Source of the DNA: Sporosarcina sp. NCCP-2716
GTDB lineage: Bacteria; Bacillota; Bacilli; Bacillales_A; Planococcaceae
Length of the DNA: 64,000 nt
Direction of reading: 5' to 3'
Assembly (NCBI RefSeq): GCF_023707985.1
Contig: NZ_BRCF01000005.1
Span: 151,408-215,407, forward strand
Below the pieces are notes generated by a model. It searched no databases. It saw nothing but the letters and a program-made list of their open reading frames with translations, and was not told the origin of the DNA. Position numbers and translations under genes: made by a program. Positions 16,151 through 25,569 of this stretch are shown one piece after another. Position 1 is the stretch's first letter, and the number at the start of each line of letters is the position of its first letter.

Positions 16151-18525
16151 CAGTTAACCTCCTGTGCTTGTTCTTCCTGCTGATCAGTCAGGATCTTCAT
16201 GAATTGGATCACTTCTGCTGCAATACTTCGGCGCAGCTTCTGGTAATGCTTGCCGAACAGTTCCAGACCTTCCCGCTGATAAATCCGCATCGGATCTTCC
16301 TGTCCATATGACCGGAGTCCGATCCCTTCTTTCAGGCGCGTCATCACTTCGAGGTGCTTCACCCACATCGAATCGATATGGCTCAGCATCACTTGCGGAA
16401 TCAGCTGGTTCACCTGCTCATTATCCTCAAACGAACGGACGTATGCAACCAATTCATCGATTGGTCCTTCATAGAACTTCACAATCTGCGCTGGTTTATC
16501 GAACTTGCGCGGCAGTTCGACCGGCTGGTGCAGCAGGCTGTTCATCGTCGTTTCGATCCGCTCGAAGTCCCATTGGTCCGGTGTTTCGCCATCCGGACAG
16601 CTGTCGTAGACGACGAACTCCATCGTCTCATGCAGCATCTTTTCCAGCGTGCCGATAATGTCTTTGCGTTCCAGCACATTATCACGCAGCGCGTAGAGGA
16701 CATTCCGCTGATCGTTGATGACATCGTCCAGCTTCAAGTTGTACTCCCTCATTGAATAATGGGATCCTTCGACGATCCGCTGCGTCCGCTCTGTCAGTTC
16801 GTTGACGTCCTTGTTCAGCACGAGTCCGTTTTTGTCCGTCTCGATCTTCTTCGTGAATTTTTCCAGGTCGTCCTTCGCGAACCGTTTGAACATGTCGTCT
16901 TCAAGCGACAGGAAGAAACGGGATTCGCCTTTGTCCCCCTGCCGTCCCGAACGGCCCCGCAATTGGTTGTCGACGCGGCGGCTTTCGTGCTTTTCCGTCC
17001 CGAGCACGAACAGTCCGCCGAGATCTTCCACCCCTTCACCGAGAACAATGTCGGTTCCGCGGCCTGCCATGTTCGTCGCGACCGTAATGTGGCCTCTTTG
17101 ACCGGCATTCGAGATCAGTTCGACTTCCTGCTCGACACTTTTCGCATTCAGCAGATTATAGTCCAGTTTGTATCCATCCAAATATTCGACAACTTTTTCC
17201 GACTGCAGGATCGACGTCGTTCCGACAAGGACCGGCTGGCCGGCATCATGCCGTTTTACGACTTCTTCCGCCATCGCTTTGTACTTCTGATCCACTGTTT
17301 CGAAGACAAGATCCGGCTGATCAATGCGCTGGCGCGGGCGGTTCGTCGGGATCTGGATGACTTGCATGTTATACACTTCGCGGAACTCTTTTTCCTGTGT
17401 TTTCGCAGTTCCCGTCATCCCGCACAGCTTCGGATACATCCGGAAGTAGTTCTGGATCGTGATCTGGGCCTGCGCTTTGTTTTCGTCAGTGATCGGCAAG
17501 TTCTCTTTCGCTTCGATCGCCTGATGAAGACCGTCCGACAGTGTCCGCCCTTCCATGATACGGCCGGTGAACATGTCGACAAGCTCGATTTTCTCGTCTT
17601 TGACGATATAGTCGACATCGCGCTTGAAGATGACATGGGCACGGACCGCCTGGATCATGTAGTGGTACAGCGTCTGGTGCTCAAGGTCGTACAGATTGTC
17701 GACGCCGAACGCTCTTTCGACTTTTTCGATGCCGGCTTCCGTGAGCGCTGTCGATTTCGTTTCGTCATCGAAGTCGAAATCGACACCTTGCTTGAACCGT
17801 TTGGCGAGCCGTGCGGCGATCATATGCAGGTCGGCATCGGCCTGCATCTTACCCGCGACGATGAGCGGTGTTTTCGCTTCGTCGATCAGGACGCTGTCGA
17901 CTTCATCGATAATCGCGTAATGATAAGGGCGCTGCACTTTCTGGCTGATATGCTGGGCCATGTTGTCGCGCAGGTAGTCAAAGCCGAATTCCGTCCCGAC
18001 TCCGTATGTGATGTCGGCGTCGTACGCTTCTTTCTTCTCGAGCCCCTGCATCATCGGCACGTTCAGCCCGACCGTCAGCCCGAGGAAACGGTGGATCTGG
18101 CCGATCTGGTCGAAGTCCCGGCGAGCCAGGTAATCGTTGACGGTGATGACGTGGACACCTTTGCCTTCGAGCGCACGTACATAAGAGGGGAGGGAGGCGA
18201 CGAGCGTCTTCCCTTCGCCTGTCGGCATCTCCGCGATGTTTCCTTCGGCGAGCACCATGCCGCCGATGAGCTGCACGTCGAAGTGGCGCATGCCGAGTAC
18301 ACGTTTCGACGCTTCCCGCACGACTGCGAACGCTTCCGGAATGATGTGCTGGATCGTTTCACCTTTTTCGATGCGCTCTTTGAATTCGACGGTTTTTGCA
18401 GCAAGCTGTTCGTCGGTCAGACCGGTATAATCGGATTCGATTTTATTTATATGATCCACGACTTTGCGGTATTTTTTGAGCTGCCGGTCAGTCGTTTGAT
18501 TTGATCGTCTGAAGATGGATAGCAT
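16150..18525 (-). CDS. secA2: accessory preprotein translocase ATPase SecA2
   Basis: A 791-residue SecA-type DEAD motor. Walker A is MPTGEGKTL, the B motif is IIDEVDSVLIDEA, and GRSGRQGD closes the helicase core. The C-terminus stops after the helical scaffold and lacks the zinc-binding SecB tail of housekeeping SecA, which with the adjacent slaP marks it as the accessory SecA2. It would power export of a subset of surface proteins, most likely S-layer or SLH proteins, through SecYEG. AAGGAGCG precedes the ATG. The operon runs secA2-slaP and ends in a terminator. Confidence 0.92.
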   Translation of the reverse strand: MLSIFRRSNQTTDRQLKKYRKVVDHINKIESDYTGLTDEQLAAKTVEFKERIEKGETIQHIIPEAFAVVREASKRVLGMRHFDVQLIGGMVLAEGNIAEMPTGEGKTLVASLPSYVRALEGKGVHVITVNDYLARRDFDQIGQIHRFLGLTVGLNVPMMQGLEKKEAYDADITYGVGTEFGFDYLRDNMAQHISQKVQRPYHYAIIDEVDSVLIDEAKTPLIVAGKMQADADLHMIAARLAKRFKQGVDFDFDDETKSTALTEAGIEKVERAFGVDNLYDLEHQTLYHYMIQAVRAHVIFKRDVDYIVKDEKIELVDMFTGRIMEGRTLSDGLHQAIEAKENLPITDENKAQAQITIQNYFRMYPKLCGMTGTAKTQEKEFREVYNMQVIQIPTNRPRQRIDQPDLVFETVDQKYKAMAEEVVKRHDAGQPVLVGTTSILQSEKVVEYLDGYKLDYNLLNAKSVEQEVELISNAGQRGHITVATNMAGRGTDIVLGEGVEDLGGLFVLGTEKHESRRVDNQLRGRSGRQGDKGESRFFLSLEDDMFKRFAKDDLEKFTKKIETDKNGLVLNKDVNELTERTQRIVEGSHYSMREYNLKLDDVINDQRNVLYALRDNVLERKDIIGTLEKMLHETMEFVVYDSCPDGETPDQWDFERIETTMNSLLHQPVELPRKFDKPAQIVKFYEGPIDELVAYVRSFEDNEQVNQLIPQVMLSHIDSMWVKHLEVMTRLKEGIGLRSYGQEDPMRIYQREGLELFGKHYQKLRRSIAAEVIQFMKILTDQQEEQAQEVN

Positions 18526-18722
18526 ATAGTTAACGCTCCTTTATATCGTCCATTACTCGGACACGACTCTATTTTATCAAACTAGACGGGAAAAGACTAG
18601 AAGCGCGAGGGAAAGGTTGCGAAAAATAGGAGTATCCCGCATGTTTTACGGGTAATGAGAAAGTAACCGCTCTGTGAATCCGTAGAAAAATTGATTCGCA
18701 GAGTGCTTTCTGCCTGCCGCCG

Positions 18723-18731
18723 TGTTATAAT
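18723..18731 (+). promoter_or_regulatory. extended -10 promoter of tagO
   Basis: TGTTATAAT is a perfect extended -10 (TGn-TATAAT) 45 bases before the tagO start. A weak TGCTTT sits 16 bases upstream as the possible -35. Confidence 0.55.
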
Positions 18732-18775
18732 ACGGATGGCTGAAACTAAAAATGAGAAACACAGGGAGGAAGGAC

Positions 18776-19819
18776 ATGTTATTCCTGGCAATGGCAGCTG
18801 CATTCATCGGCGCCATCATACTAACTCCGCTTGTTATAAAATTCGCATTCCGGATCGGCGCTGTCGACCGTCCCAACTATCGTAAAGTACACGCTGCTGT
18901 CATGCCGCGTATCGGAGGCCTCGCGATCTTCGGTGCGTTCCTTATCGGATATGCCCTGCTGCTACCGAAGGATGAACACGCTGCCGGCATCCTGATCGGC
19001 GCGGTCATCATCATTGCAGTCGGCTTCTTCGATGATATGCTTGAAATCACGGCGAAAGCGAAAGCACTCGGCCAGCTTGTGGCGGCGATCGTCGTCATCA
19101 CAGTCGGCGGACTTCAGATCGAAGTGCTCAACCTGCCATTCATCGGACAAATCGAATTCGGATATTTAAGTATCCCGATCACTATATTATGGATCGTCGG
19201 CATCACGAATGCCATCAACCTGATCGACGGGCTGGACGGACTGGCTGCGGGAGTATCGACCATCGCACTCATCTCGATCTCCGTCATGGCACTCATCATG
19301 CAGGATCCATTCGTCCTCGCGACGGCAGCCATCCTTGCGGCGAGCTCGCTCGGATTCCTGATCTTCAACTTCCATCCCGCCAAGATCTTCATGGGGGATA
19401 CGGGATCGCTGTTCCTCGGCTTCATGATCTCCGTGCTGGCGCTGCTCGGCTTCAAGAATGTCGCAGTCGTCTCACTGGTCATCCCGATTATTATGCTTGG
19501 TGTTCCGATTTCCGATACATTCTTTGCAATCGTCCGCCGGATCCGCATGAAACAGTCGATCACGGCACCGGACAAATCGCATTTGCACCACTGCCTGCTG
19601 CGCGCCGGGTTCTCCCACCGCCAGACAGTGCTTGTCATCTACAGCATCGCAATCCTGTTCGGAATCGCAGCTGTGCTGTTTTCTCAGGCGACCGTCTGGG
19701 GAGCGATCCTGCTGCTCGGCGTCATCCTGCTCGCAATTGAACTGTTTGTCGAAATCATCGGTCTGGCCGGTACCAACTACCGCCCGATCCTCAATCTGGT
19801 CCGCATGATCGGAAAATAA
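18776..19819 (+). CDS. tagO: UDP-GlcNAc:undecaprenyl-phosphate GlcNAc-1-phosphate transferase
   Basis: A 347-residue polytopic membrane enzyme of the MraY/WecA/TagO family that attaches GlcNAc-1-phosphate to undecaprenyl phosphate, starting teichoic or secondary wall polymers. About ten membrane helices are evident. Key cytoplasmic motifs are FFDDMLEI (catalytic aspartates), NAINLIDGLDGLAAG, FMGDTGSLFLG and the C-terminal DKSHLHHCLL histidine loop. ATG 18776 with GGGAGGAAGG is preferred over an ATG 24 bases upstream. Position beside yvyE-degSU and a convergent LCP gene matches the B. subtilis tagO locus. Confidence 0.94.
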   Translation: MLFLAMAAAFIGAIILTPLVIKFAFRIGAVDRPNYRKVHAAVMPRIGGLAIFGAFLIGYALLLPKDEHAAGILIGAVIIIAVGFFDDMLEITAKAKALGQLVAAIVVITVGGLQIEVLNLPFIGQIEFGYLSIPITILWIVGITNAINLIDGLDGLAAGVSTIALISISVMALIMQDPFVLATAAILAASSLGFLIFNFHPAKIFMGDTGSLFLGFMISVLALLGFKNVAVVSLVIPIIMLGVPISDTFFAIVRRIRMKQSITAPDKSHLHHCLLRAGFSHRQTVLVIYSIAILFGIAAVLFSQATVWGAILLLGVILLAIELFVEIIGLAGTNYRPILNLVRMIGK

Positions 19820-19823
19820 TACG

Positions 19824-19862
19824 AAGGCTGTCCCGGAGAAACTTTCCGGAACAGCCTTTTTT
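19824..19862 (+). terminator. terminator after tagO
   Basis: AAGGCTGT-CCCGG pairs with CCGG-ACAGCCTT and runs into six T residues. Confidence 0.88.
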
Positions 19863-19885
19863 AAATGCCGTTTTCCTTGATGAAT

Positions 19886-19922
19886 GAAAAAACATGCCCG
19901 GGCCGTCTGCCGGCCGGGCATG
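19886..19922 (-). terminator. terminator of the LCP gene
   Basis: On the minus strand CATGCCCGGC pairs with GCCCGGGCATG, followed by TTTTTT, directly after the LCP stop. Confidence 0.88.
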
Positions 19923-19930
19923 CTGCATGT

Positions 19931-21007
19931 TCAATATTCGGTGTCGTCCGTGCTGCCGTCATCCGGCTCGCTGTCCGCCGGCTCTTCAAGTCCAGAGACC
20001 GATCGATCGTCATCCGGGACGAGAGGGGAGATGAGGCCGAGATGGGACTGGAGGATGAGGCGCTTCTGCTGCAGGTCCTCTTCGTTCAGTTTCCAATAGT
20101 AGACGCCTGTCGACCAGTCATCATCGCCTTCGATTGTGAGCGTATCGACAGCGGGCATGCCGCCTTTCGCGTATTCGAGGAACGACAGCATTTCGTTGTA
20201 CTGCATGTTGGTCTTGATATTGTTGCCGAGCGCGTCGATCACATCGCCGAATTTCGTGATGGCGGCCGGTGATTTCGCTTTTTCCATCATCGCCTGGATG
20301 ATCATCTGCTGGCGCTTGCCACGTTCGATGTCGTTGTCCAGTTTGCGGGTTCTTGCCAGTGCCAGGGCATATCGGCCGTCCAGCGTCTGCAGGCCTGGCA
20401 TCAGATGGATCGTGCCGGCGTCCGTTTCATCTTTTTCGATCCGTTCATACGGCACCTCGACTTCCACGCCGCCGAGCGCATCGACGACATCGATGAATGC
20501 GTTGAAGTTTGTCTTCAAGTAGTAATCGATCGGTATATCGAGCATCTCTTCGACGGTCTCGACGGTCGCTTTCGTTCCGCCATAGGCATTCGCATGCGTA
20601 ATCTTGTCCTTATAGTCGACTTCCGGGATATAGACGTAGGAATCGCGCGGGATGCTGAGCAGCTTGACGGTCTTCAGCTTCGGGTTCAGCGTCGCGACGA
20701 GCAGGGCATCGGCCCGGCTGTTGCTGTCACCCTGCTGTCTGTCGTCGCTGTCATCCACCCCGATGAGCAGCACGGAGACATTGTCCTTCGCCGGCTGGAT
20801 ATGCGTCTCATTATCAGTTTTGCGAGGGGTCCGGTCCGGGATGGCCTCGTAGGCGCGGTCGGCGGCGAGCTCAGCCTTCTTGTGGAGGGTGACGCCGTAG
20901 ATGCCGACTGCAAACAATGCAGCGACGGTCATCGCCAAACCGATCTTCAGCACAAGTCTCGTTTTGGACGATTTGCGCTTCGATTTCCTGTATTCGTTTC
21001 GTTTCAT
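19931..21007 (-). CDS. LytR-CpsA-Psr family wall-polymer ligase
   Basis: A 358-residue type II membrane protein: a basic cytoplasmic start (MKRNEYRKSKRK), one membrane helix and an extracytoplasmic LCP domain. The family attaches undecaprenyl-linked teichoic or secondary wall polymers to peptidoglycan. LLIGVDDSDDR, LSIPRDSYVYIPE, HANAYGG and ALARTRKLDNDIERGKRQQ supply the conserved Asp and Arg pyrophosphate-binding residues. The C-terminal tail is very acidic. ATG 21007 follows GGAGG; an in-frame ATG 39 bases upstream is less well placed. It is convergent with tagO, which makes the polymer precursor. Confidence 0.92.
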   Translation of the reverse strand: MKRNEYRKSKRKSSKTRLVLKIGLAMTVAALFAVGIYGVTLHKKAELAADRAYEAIPDRTPRKTDNETHIQPAKDNVSVLLIGVDDSDDRQQGDSNSRADALLVATLNPKLKTVKLLSIPRDSYVYIPEVDYKDKITHANAYGGTKATVETVEEMLDIPIDYYLKTNFNAFIDVVDALGGVEVEVPYERIEKDETDAGTIHLMPGLQTLDGRYALALARTRKLDNDIERGKRQQMIIQAMMEKAKSPAAITKFGDVIDALGNNIKTNMQYNEMLSFLEYAKGGMPAVDTLTIEGDDDWSTGVYYWKLNEEDLQQKRLILQSHLGLISPLVPDDDRSVSGLEEPADSEPDDGSTDDTEY

Positions 21008-21167
21008 GTATGTGATGGCCTCCGTTACTCTGTTTTGCCGATGCATGCCCCGCTGCCGGGGATGCCGGCACAGACATAAGCGATCGTGCTGTCGAATGGA
21101 CGTGGGATATGCGGAATTCGTTATGAACTTCCATTATACATCCTTTCGGAAAGCCCGTACACCGTTT

Positions 21168-21800
21168 TCAGACAGAAAACTCCAAGAATTTCTGCACGCC
21201 TTCGACAACGTCCGCCTGCCCGTTTGTCAGATCAGCGGCCCAGCGTGTGAATTCGCCGACTTCCGGCACGGGGACGGAAACCGACAACGTGACCTGCTCC
21301 CCATACTCGATCCCGTCGAGGGGCCAAGCGGACTGCCGGACTTCGTTTTCCACTTTGCCGAGTGCAGTGTAGTCGACGGTGACGTGCATCGTGCTGTGCA
21401 GCCGCCGTTCGACTGTGCCGGCAGCTGCAACCCCTGCGGATGCTGAACGTCCATATGCACGGATCAGTCCGCCGCCGCCGAGTTTGATGCCCCCAAAGTA
21501 ACGGGTGACGACAACAGTGGTGTCTTTTAGTCCCTGTTTTTTCAGGACTTCGAGCATCGGCACGCCCGCAGTCCCGGAAGGCTCCCCGTCATCGTTCGCT
21601 TTCTGGATCTGATCGTGCTCGCCGACGAGATAAGCCGAGCAATTATGCGTAGCAGAAGCATGCACTTGTTTGATCTGCTGGATGAATTCCAGAGCTTCCG
21701 CTTCTGTCTCCGTCCGCTTGACCGAGGCGATGAACCGCGATTTATTGATAATGATTTCGTCTTCACCCTGTTGTTTGACTGTCCGATAGTCGGATCTCAT
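21168..21800 (-). CDS. yvyE: YigZ/YvyE family protein (IMPACT fold)
   Basis: A 210-residue protein with the N-terminal IMPACT/YigZ domain, including SRFIASV, HNCSAYLVG, NDDGEPSGTAGVPML and VTRYFGGIKLGGGGLIRAYG, plus a C-terminal DUF1949-like region. The homologous B. subtilis gene yvyE sits between tagO and degS, as here. Eukaryotic relatives modulate the Gcn2 stress response; the bacterial role is not established. It is transcribed divergently from degS. Confidence 0.93.
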   Translation of the reverse strand: MRSDYRTVKQQGEDEIIINKSRFIASVKRTETEAEALEFIQQIKQVHASATHNCSAYLVGEHDQIQKANDDGEPSGTAGVPMLEVLKKQGLKDTTVVVTRYFGGIKLGGGGLIRAYGRSASAGVAAAGTVERRLHSTMHVTVDYTALGKVENEVRQSAWPLDGIEYGEQVTLSVSVPVPEVGEFTRWAADLTNGQADVVEGVQKFLEFSV

Positions 21801-21948
21801 TTCCCCATCCTCCTCAATCTGTAATACAATTTTAATATGTAATGGGCATTAAGATGCTATACTAAATAAAGTGTATAGTGAACGCAACTGAATCGCAACA
21901 GGCGAGCCGGTTCGGTTTCAGTACAACGCATGGGTGGGAGTGGATACG

Positions 21949-23100
21949 ATGAACAAGCCGGCAATCGATATTCAGAAGCTTGAAGGCATTTTCGGCAGCA
22001 TGGTGAATGTGATGGATCAGTCAAAAAATGACATTTTCATGATCAGCGAGCAGAGCCGGCGGAGTTACGAATCCATGCAGCGCGAACTGATTCTCGTGAA
22101 AGAGGATATTTCCCGGGTAATAACCGAGGGGGATCATCTGGAAGAGATGACACGCCACTCACGCAGGAGACTTGCTGATGTCTCCAAGAATTTTGTAAAC
22201 TACTCAGAGCAGGAAGTCCGCAAAGCGTACGAAGTAGCAAATGACCTTCTTGTCCGCCTTTCCGTGAACCGTATGGAAGAGAAACAGCTGCGCACAACAC
22301 GCGATGATCTCGACCGCAGGCTGTCTGAGCTGCTGAATACGATCGAACGTGCCGACCAGCTCGTGAATCAGGTGTCTACGGTTATCAACTACCTGACATC
22401 CGATCTGAAGGGCGTCGGTCAGGCACTCGAGACAGCACGCCACAAAGAGGACTTCGCAATCCGCATCATCCAGGCGCAAGAGGAAGAACGGAAACGCGTT
22501 TCCCGGGAAATACATGACGGGCCTGCCCAGATGATGGCAAATGTGCTGATCCGCTCAGGGCTGGTCGAGAAAGTGTACGAACAGAAGGGGCCGGAACAGG
22601 CACTTGCGGAATTCCGGGACCTGAAAGAGATGGTCCGCAGCTCATTATATGAGGTGCGCCGCATTATATACGATCTGCGGCCCATGGCGATCGACGACCT
22701 CGGCGTCGTCCCGACATTGAAAAAGTATTTGTCCACACTGATGGAATATGAACCCGACGTCCGCATCCACTTCCAGAGTATCGGGGAGGCCAGCCGCTTC
22801 GAGTCGAGTTTTGAAGTCGCCGTATTCAGGCTGGTCCAGGAATCCGTCACGAACGCCATCAAACACGGTCACAGCCGTGACATCTGGGTGAAGGTCGAGT
22901 GGCTCCGTGATTCCATGAACGCACTCGTACGGGATAATGGCAACGGTTTCGACCAAGATGAAGTAAAAGAAAAATCATTCGGGATCATCGGGATGAAGGA
23001 ACGCATCGACCTTTTGAAAGGCGAATTGAAAATCACTTCGGAAGTCGGAAAAGGGACGAGCGTCTTCTTCAAAATCCCGTTCAGTCCGGAATCTCACTGA
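21949..23100 (+). CDS. degS: sensor histidine kinase DegS
   Basis: A 383-residue cytoplasmic kinase of the DegSU two-component system, which controls exoenzymes, motility and competence. There is no membrane segment. A long N-terminal helical sensor (about 1-165) leads to the HisKA_3 dimerisation helix with phospho-acceptor His189 in [11 protein letters not shown], and an HATPase domain with [15 protein letters not shown] and [11 protein letters not shown] 21949 follows GGGAGTGG; an in-frame GTG 15 bases upstream lacks a site. degU follows after 26 bases. The B. subtilis order tagO-yvyE-degS-degU is kept. Confidence 0.95.
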   Translation: MNKPAIDIQKLEGIFGSMVNVMDQSKNDIFMISEQSRRSYESMQRELILVKEDISRVITEGDHLEEMTRHSRRRLADVSKNFVNYSEQEVRKAYEVANDLLVRLSVNRMEEKQLRTTRDDLDRRLSELLNTIERADQLVNQVSTVINYLTSDLKGVGQALETARHKEDFAIRIIQAQEEERKRVSREIHDGPAQMMANVLIRSGLVEKVYEQKGPEQALAEFRDLKEMVRSSLYEVRRIIYDLRPMAIDDLGVVPTLKKYLSTLMEYEPDVRIHFQSIGEASRFESSFEVAVFRLVQESVTNAIKHGHSRDIWVKVEWLRDSMNALVRDNGNGFDQDEVKEKSFGIIGMKERIDLLKGELKITSEVGKGTSVFFKIPFSPESH

Positions 23101-23126
23101 AAATAGAGTCTGTGGAGGGAACGAAC

Positions 23127-23801
23127 ATGACAAAAATCTTGATAGTAGATGACCATCAATTATTCCGGGAAGGCGTCAAGCGCATTCTCGCGTTCGAAGA
23201 TTCGTTTGAAATCGTTGCAGAAGGGGATGACGGCAGCGAAGTGTTCGCACTGTATGAAGAGCACCGCCCGGATGTCGTCCTGATGGACATCAACATGCCG
23301 CGCATGAACGGCATCGAAGCGACCGAGCAATTGACGTCGAAGTATCCGGACGCGAAAGTCATCGTCCTGTCGATCCACGACGATGAGTCGTACGTTTCCC
23401 AGGCACTGAAAACAGGCGCCCTCGGCTATATGCTGAAAGAGATGGATGCCGATGCGATCGTCCAGGCCATCAAAGTGGTGGCGGCTGGCGGATCATACCT
23501 GCATCCGAAAGTGACACATAACCTCGTGACAGAATACCGCAGACTGAGCGAACGGGAGCATAAGGGCTCGTTCCATCAGCATGAAATCCGCCGCCCGCTC
23601 CACCTGCTGACGAAGCGGGAATGCGAAGTGCTGCAGCTGCTGACGGACGGACAGAGCAACCGGGCAATCGGGGAAACGCTCTTCATCTCCGAGAAGACGG
23701 TCAAAAACCACGTCTCGAGCATCCTGCAGAAGATGAACGTGAACGACCGCACGCAAGCAGTCGTGACGGCCATTAAAAACGGCTGGGTGGAAGTGAAGTA
23801 A
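23127..23801 (+). CDS. degU: response regulator DegU
   Basis: A 224-residue NarL/FixJ-type regulator. The receiver domain has the acidic pocket VDDH and phospho-acceptor Asp54 ([13 protein letters not shown]), with LSIHDDESY and MLKEMDAD completing it. The LuxR-type helix-turn-helix occupies about 155-224 ([29 protein letters not shown]). GGAGGG lies eight bases before ATG 23127. DegU controls degradative enzymes, flagella and comK in B. subtilis; comK is 1.1 kb downstream here. Unlike in B. subtilis, degV and comF do not follow it but lie 25 kb away. Confidence 0.96.
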   Translation: MTKILIVDDHQLFREGVKRILAFEDSFEIVAEGDDGSEVFALYEEHRPDVVLMDINMPRMNGIEATEQLTSKYPDAKVIVLSIHDDESYVSQALKTGALGYMLKEMDADAIVQAIKVVAAGGSYLHPKVTHNLVTEYRRLSEREHKGSFHQHEIRRPLHLLTKRECEVLQLLTDGQSNRAIGETLFISEKTVKNHVSSILQKMNVNDRTQAVVTAIKNGWVEVK

Positions 23802-23813
23802 CAGTGCATTTTC

Positions 23814-23842
23814 CAAAAGGGCCTCCGAACGGATGGTCCTTT
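23814..23842 (+). terminator. terminator after degU
   Basis: AAAAGGGCC and GGTCCTTTT flank CCGAACGG, forming an imperfect hairpin before the lipoprotein gene. Confidence 0.6.
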
Positions 23843-23865
23843 TGCTATGGAAAGGGATGGAACAG

Positions 23866-24459
23866 ATGAAAAAAACAGCAGGAGTCATCGGTACAGCAGC
23901 GCTCGTGCTCATGCTCGGCGCGTGCAGCGGCGGTGACAGCAGCAAAGACGACGGCCAGGGGTCGGTCGACGACGGGGAGCAGACGAACGAATTCGGCTCT
24001 GTGGACCACGGTGTGAAAGATGAGGGGAAGGCGGATGATGGTATCGGCTTCAGCCTGACAGATGGGAAGATCGAAGAAGCAGCCGGCGTCCCGGCCGAAC
24101 ATAAAGAAGCGATCAGGAAGGCGTTCAGCGACTATATCGATACGCTGAATGCGGGGGACGTCAAGGCATATCTCGGCACACTCTCTTCCGAAGGATACAA
24201 TCTGGAGGAGGAGCGCCAGGCGACGGAGGAACTGCTTGCCACGCGCACATTGACCCGCACGCCGGATGACGTGACGATCGTCGCCTATACCGACAAGGAA
24301 GCGCAAGTGTTCTCGACGATGGAAACGGCTGTGAAGGACAAGGAGAGCGGTGCAGGGGATGTCAGCACCGGCCGCCAGGTGACCGTCATGGTCCATGAAG
24401 ACGGCAGTTGGAAAGTGAAGTCGGTCCATTATATCGGCGATCTCGAAAACGCAGAATAA
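23866..24459 (+). CDS. lipoprotein with NTF2-like domain
   Basis: A 197-residue predicted lipoprotein. MKKTAGVIGTAALVLMLGAC is a signal peptide with lipobox LGAC, followed by a low-complexity Ser/Gly/Asp/Glu spacer typical of surface lipoproteins. The mature C-terminal part (about 75-197: AIRKAFSDYIDTLNAGD, then alternating strands ending MVHEDGSWKVKSVHYIG) has the pattern of an NTF2/SnoaL-like cone fold. An AAAGGGATGG site supports ATG 23866. The ligand or role is not known. It lies between two terminators and is probably monocistronic or partly degU-coupled. Confidence 0.82.
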   Translation: MKKTAGVIGTAALVLMLGACSGGDSSKDDGQGSVDDGEQTNEFGSVDHGVKDEGKADDGIGFSLTDGKIEEAAGVPAEHKEAIRKAFSDYIDTLNAGDVKAYLGTLSSEGYNLEEERQATEELLATRTLTRTPDDVTIVAYTDKEAQVFSTMETAVKDKESGAGDVSTGRQVTVMVHEDGSWKVKSVHYIGDLENAE

Positions 24460-24472
24460 CGGCAGCACGCAG

Positions 24473-24522
24473 GCCAGTGCAGCAGAGCGGACAGGAAACC
24501 GCTCTGCTGCACTGGTTTTTTG
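24473..24522 (+). terminator. long terminator hairpin after the lipoprotein gene
   Basis: CCAGTGCAGCAGAGCGG pairs perfectly with CCGCTCTGCTGCACTGG and is followed by TTTTTT. Confidence 0.93.
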
Positions 24523-24598
24523 TTGCATTCACGGATCGGATGACGTACACTGAGGATAACGATAAGAACAAGTGTTCTGTTTGGGGAGGGATGGCAAA

Positions 24599-24958
24599 AT
24601 GCCGGCGCTGCAGAAGGAAGAAATCGCTAATTTGGAGAAGATGATTTATCTGCCGATGCTGCTGACCGTTCTCGAACGGGACCGGCTGACGATCGAGCAG
24701 GGGAATTTCAAGCTGAAGAAGCCGTATTTGGCGATTGTCGAAGGGGCGGCGCAAAAAGTGCACAGGGATCTCGGAAATACCGCCGCGTATCTGAAGATGC
24801 ACCGCATGTCGGTCGTCAGGGGGAAGATGGATGACATCTTTACGGAATACACGTTCCTCCACGACAGCACAGAGGACCGGAGGCGTTATTTGAATGTCCG
24901 GCTCCGCAACAGGACGGAAGAGCTGCTCACTCGCTATCTTCGGCAACCGGATATTTGA
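24599..24958 (+). CDS. yhjD: YhjD-like protein of unknown function
   Basis: A 119-residue soluble, charged, mainly helical protein. The pattern IYLPMLLTVLERDR, FKLKKPYLAIVEGAA, MSVVRGKMDDIFTEYTF and RRYLNVRLRNRTEELL resembles B. subtilis YhjD, which also lies near comK. The start ATG 24599 follows TTGGGGAGGG. Its last 32 bases overlap the 3' end of comK on the other strand, so no terminator separates them. Function is unknown; the name is given from remembered family resemblance. Confidence 0.7.
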   Translation: MPALQKEEIANLEKMIYLPMLLTVLERDRLTIEQGNFKLKKPYLAIVEGAAQKVHRDLGNTAAYLKMHRMSVVRGKMDDIFTEYTFLHDSTEDRRRYLNVRLRNRTEELLTRYLRQPDI

Positions 24959-25475
24959 AATTGCCTTCCTGTGCGACGAACAGGCGCGGCCGGTGCAGCA
25001 TGAACTGCTTCTTCTCGAAGTCCCGTGCAAGCAGGGCGCCGAACGCGAACTGCCGCCACATCGTCGAAGTGGAGACACTGACTTTCAGTTTGCGGCCGTT
25101 TTCGAGCAGAACGGAGCAGCCGGTGGATTCGTCTTGGAAGTCGAGGATCGCATGGTAGGAAATCCAGATGTTGTCGTCTGAGGACGGTGACATCGTCGGC
25201 AGGAAAATGTACGGGGTGTCGAAAGCGTGGGCGACGACGATCGGTGTTTTGTGGCGGTTGCCGAGCGAACGGCGGGCGATGACAGTACGGGTTTTCAATG
25301 AAGAGCCGTACACTTCACACGTTTTCCGGACAATCTGCAGCGGCTTTTTAGGCAGGGAGAACTCTGCATTCCGTTCGATGACTCGGGTCGTCACCTTGAA
25401 ATCCTCCCGGATCGGCTGTAAAACGAATGTGTCCGAATTGATCAGATAATTCCCGTATGGCTGGTCTGTATGCAT
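24927..25475 (-). CDS. comK: competence transcription factor ComK
   Basis: A 182-residue ComK homolog, the master activator of DNA-uptake genes, which binds pairs of AT-rich boxes as a tetramer. Family-typical segments are YLINSDTFVLQPI, KTCEVYGSSLKTRT, GNRHKTPIVV, YIFLPTMSPSSDDNIWI and TSTMWRQFAFGALL. The length is close to B. subtilis ComK (192). GAGGAAG precedes the start. Downstream competence genes comFA, comFB and comFC are in this same window. Regulation is suggested by a dyad between its promoter and start. Confidence 0.93.
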   Translation of the reverse strand: MHTDQPYGNYLINSDTFVLQPIREDFKVTTRVIERNAEFSLPKKPLQIVRKTCEVYGSSLKTRTVIARRSLGNRHKTPIVVAHAFDTPYIFLPTMSPSSDDNIWISYHAILDFQDESTGCSVLLENGRKLKVSVSTSTMWRQFAFGALLARDFEKKQFMLHRPRLFVAQEGNFKYPVAEDSE

Positions 25476-25491
25476 CTAACTTCCTCCTGAC

Positions 25492-25538
25492 AATAAGGTT
25501 CTTATTACTCATTATATCGGAAGCATATGGGAAAGCAA
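25492..25538 (-). promoter_or_regulatory. comK promoter and leader dyad
   Basis: On the minus strand TTGCTT (25538-25533), a 16-base spacer and TATAAT (25516-25511) form a SigA-type promoter. Just downstream, AATAAG-AAC-CTTATT (25506-25492) is a perfect dyad between -10 and the ribosome-binding site, a plausible operator. Typical ComK boxes (AAAA-N5-TTTT pairs) were not identified clearly. Confidence 0.5.
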
Positions 25539-25569
25539 TACAAAGGATGGAATAGTCTGAAAAAACGAG

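Noticed and set aside
16759..18504. A 581-codon plus-strand frame opposite secA2.
   Set aside because: Long antisense frames are common opposite GC-rich genes; the Val/Asp/Arg/Phe-rich content has no recognisable fold, whereas secA2 is unmistakable.
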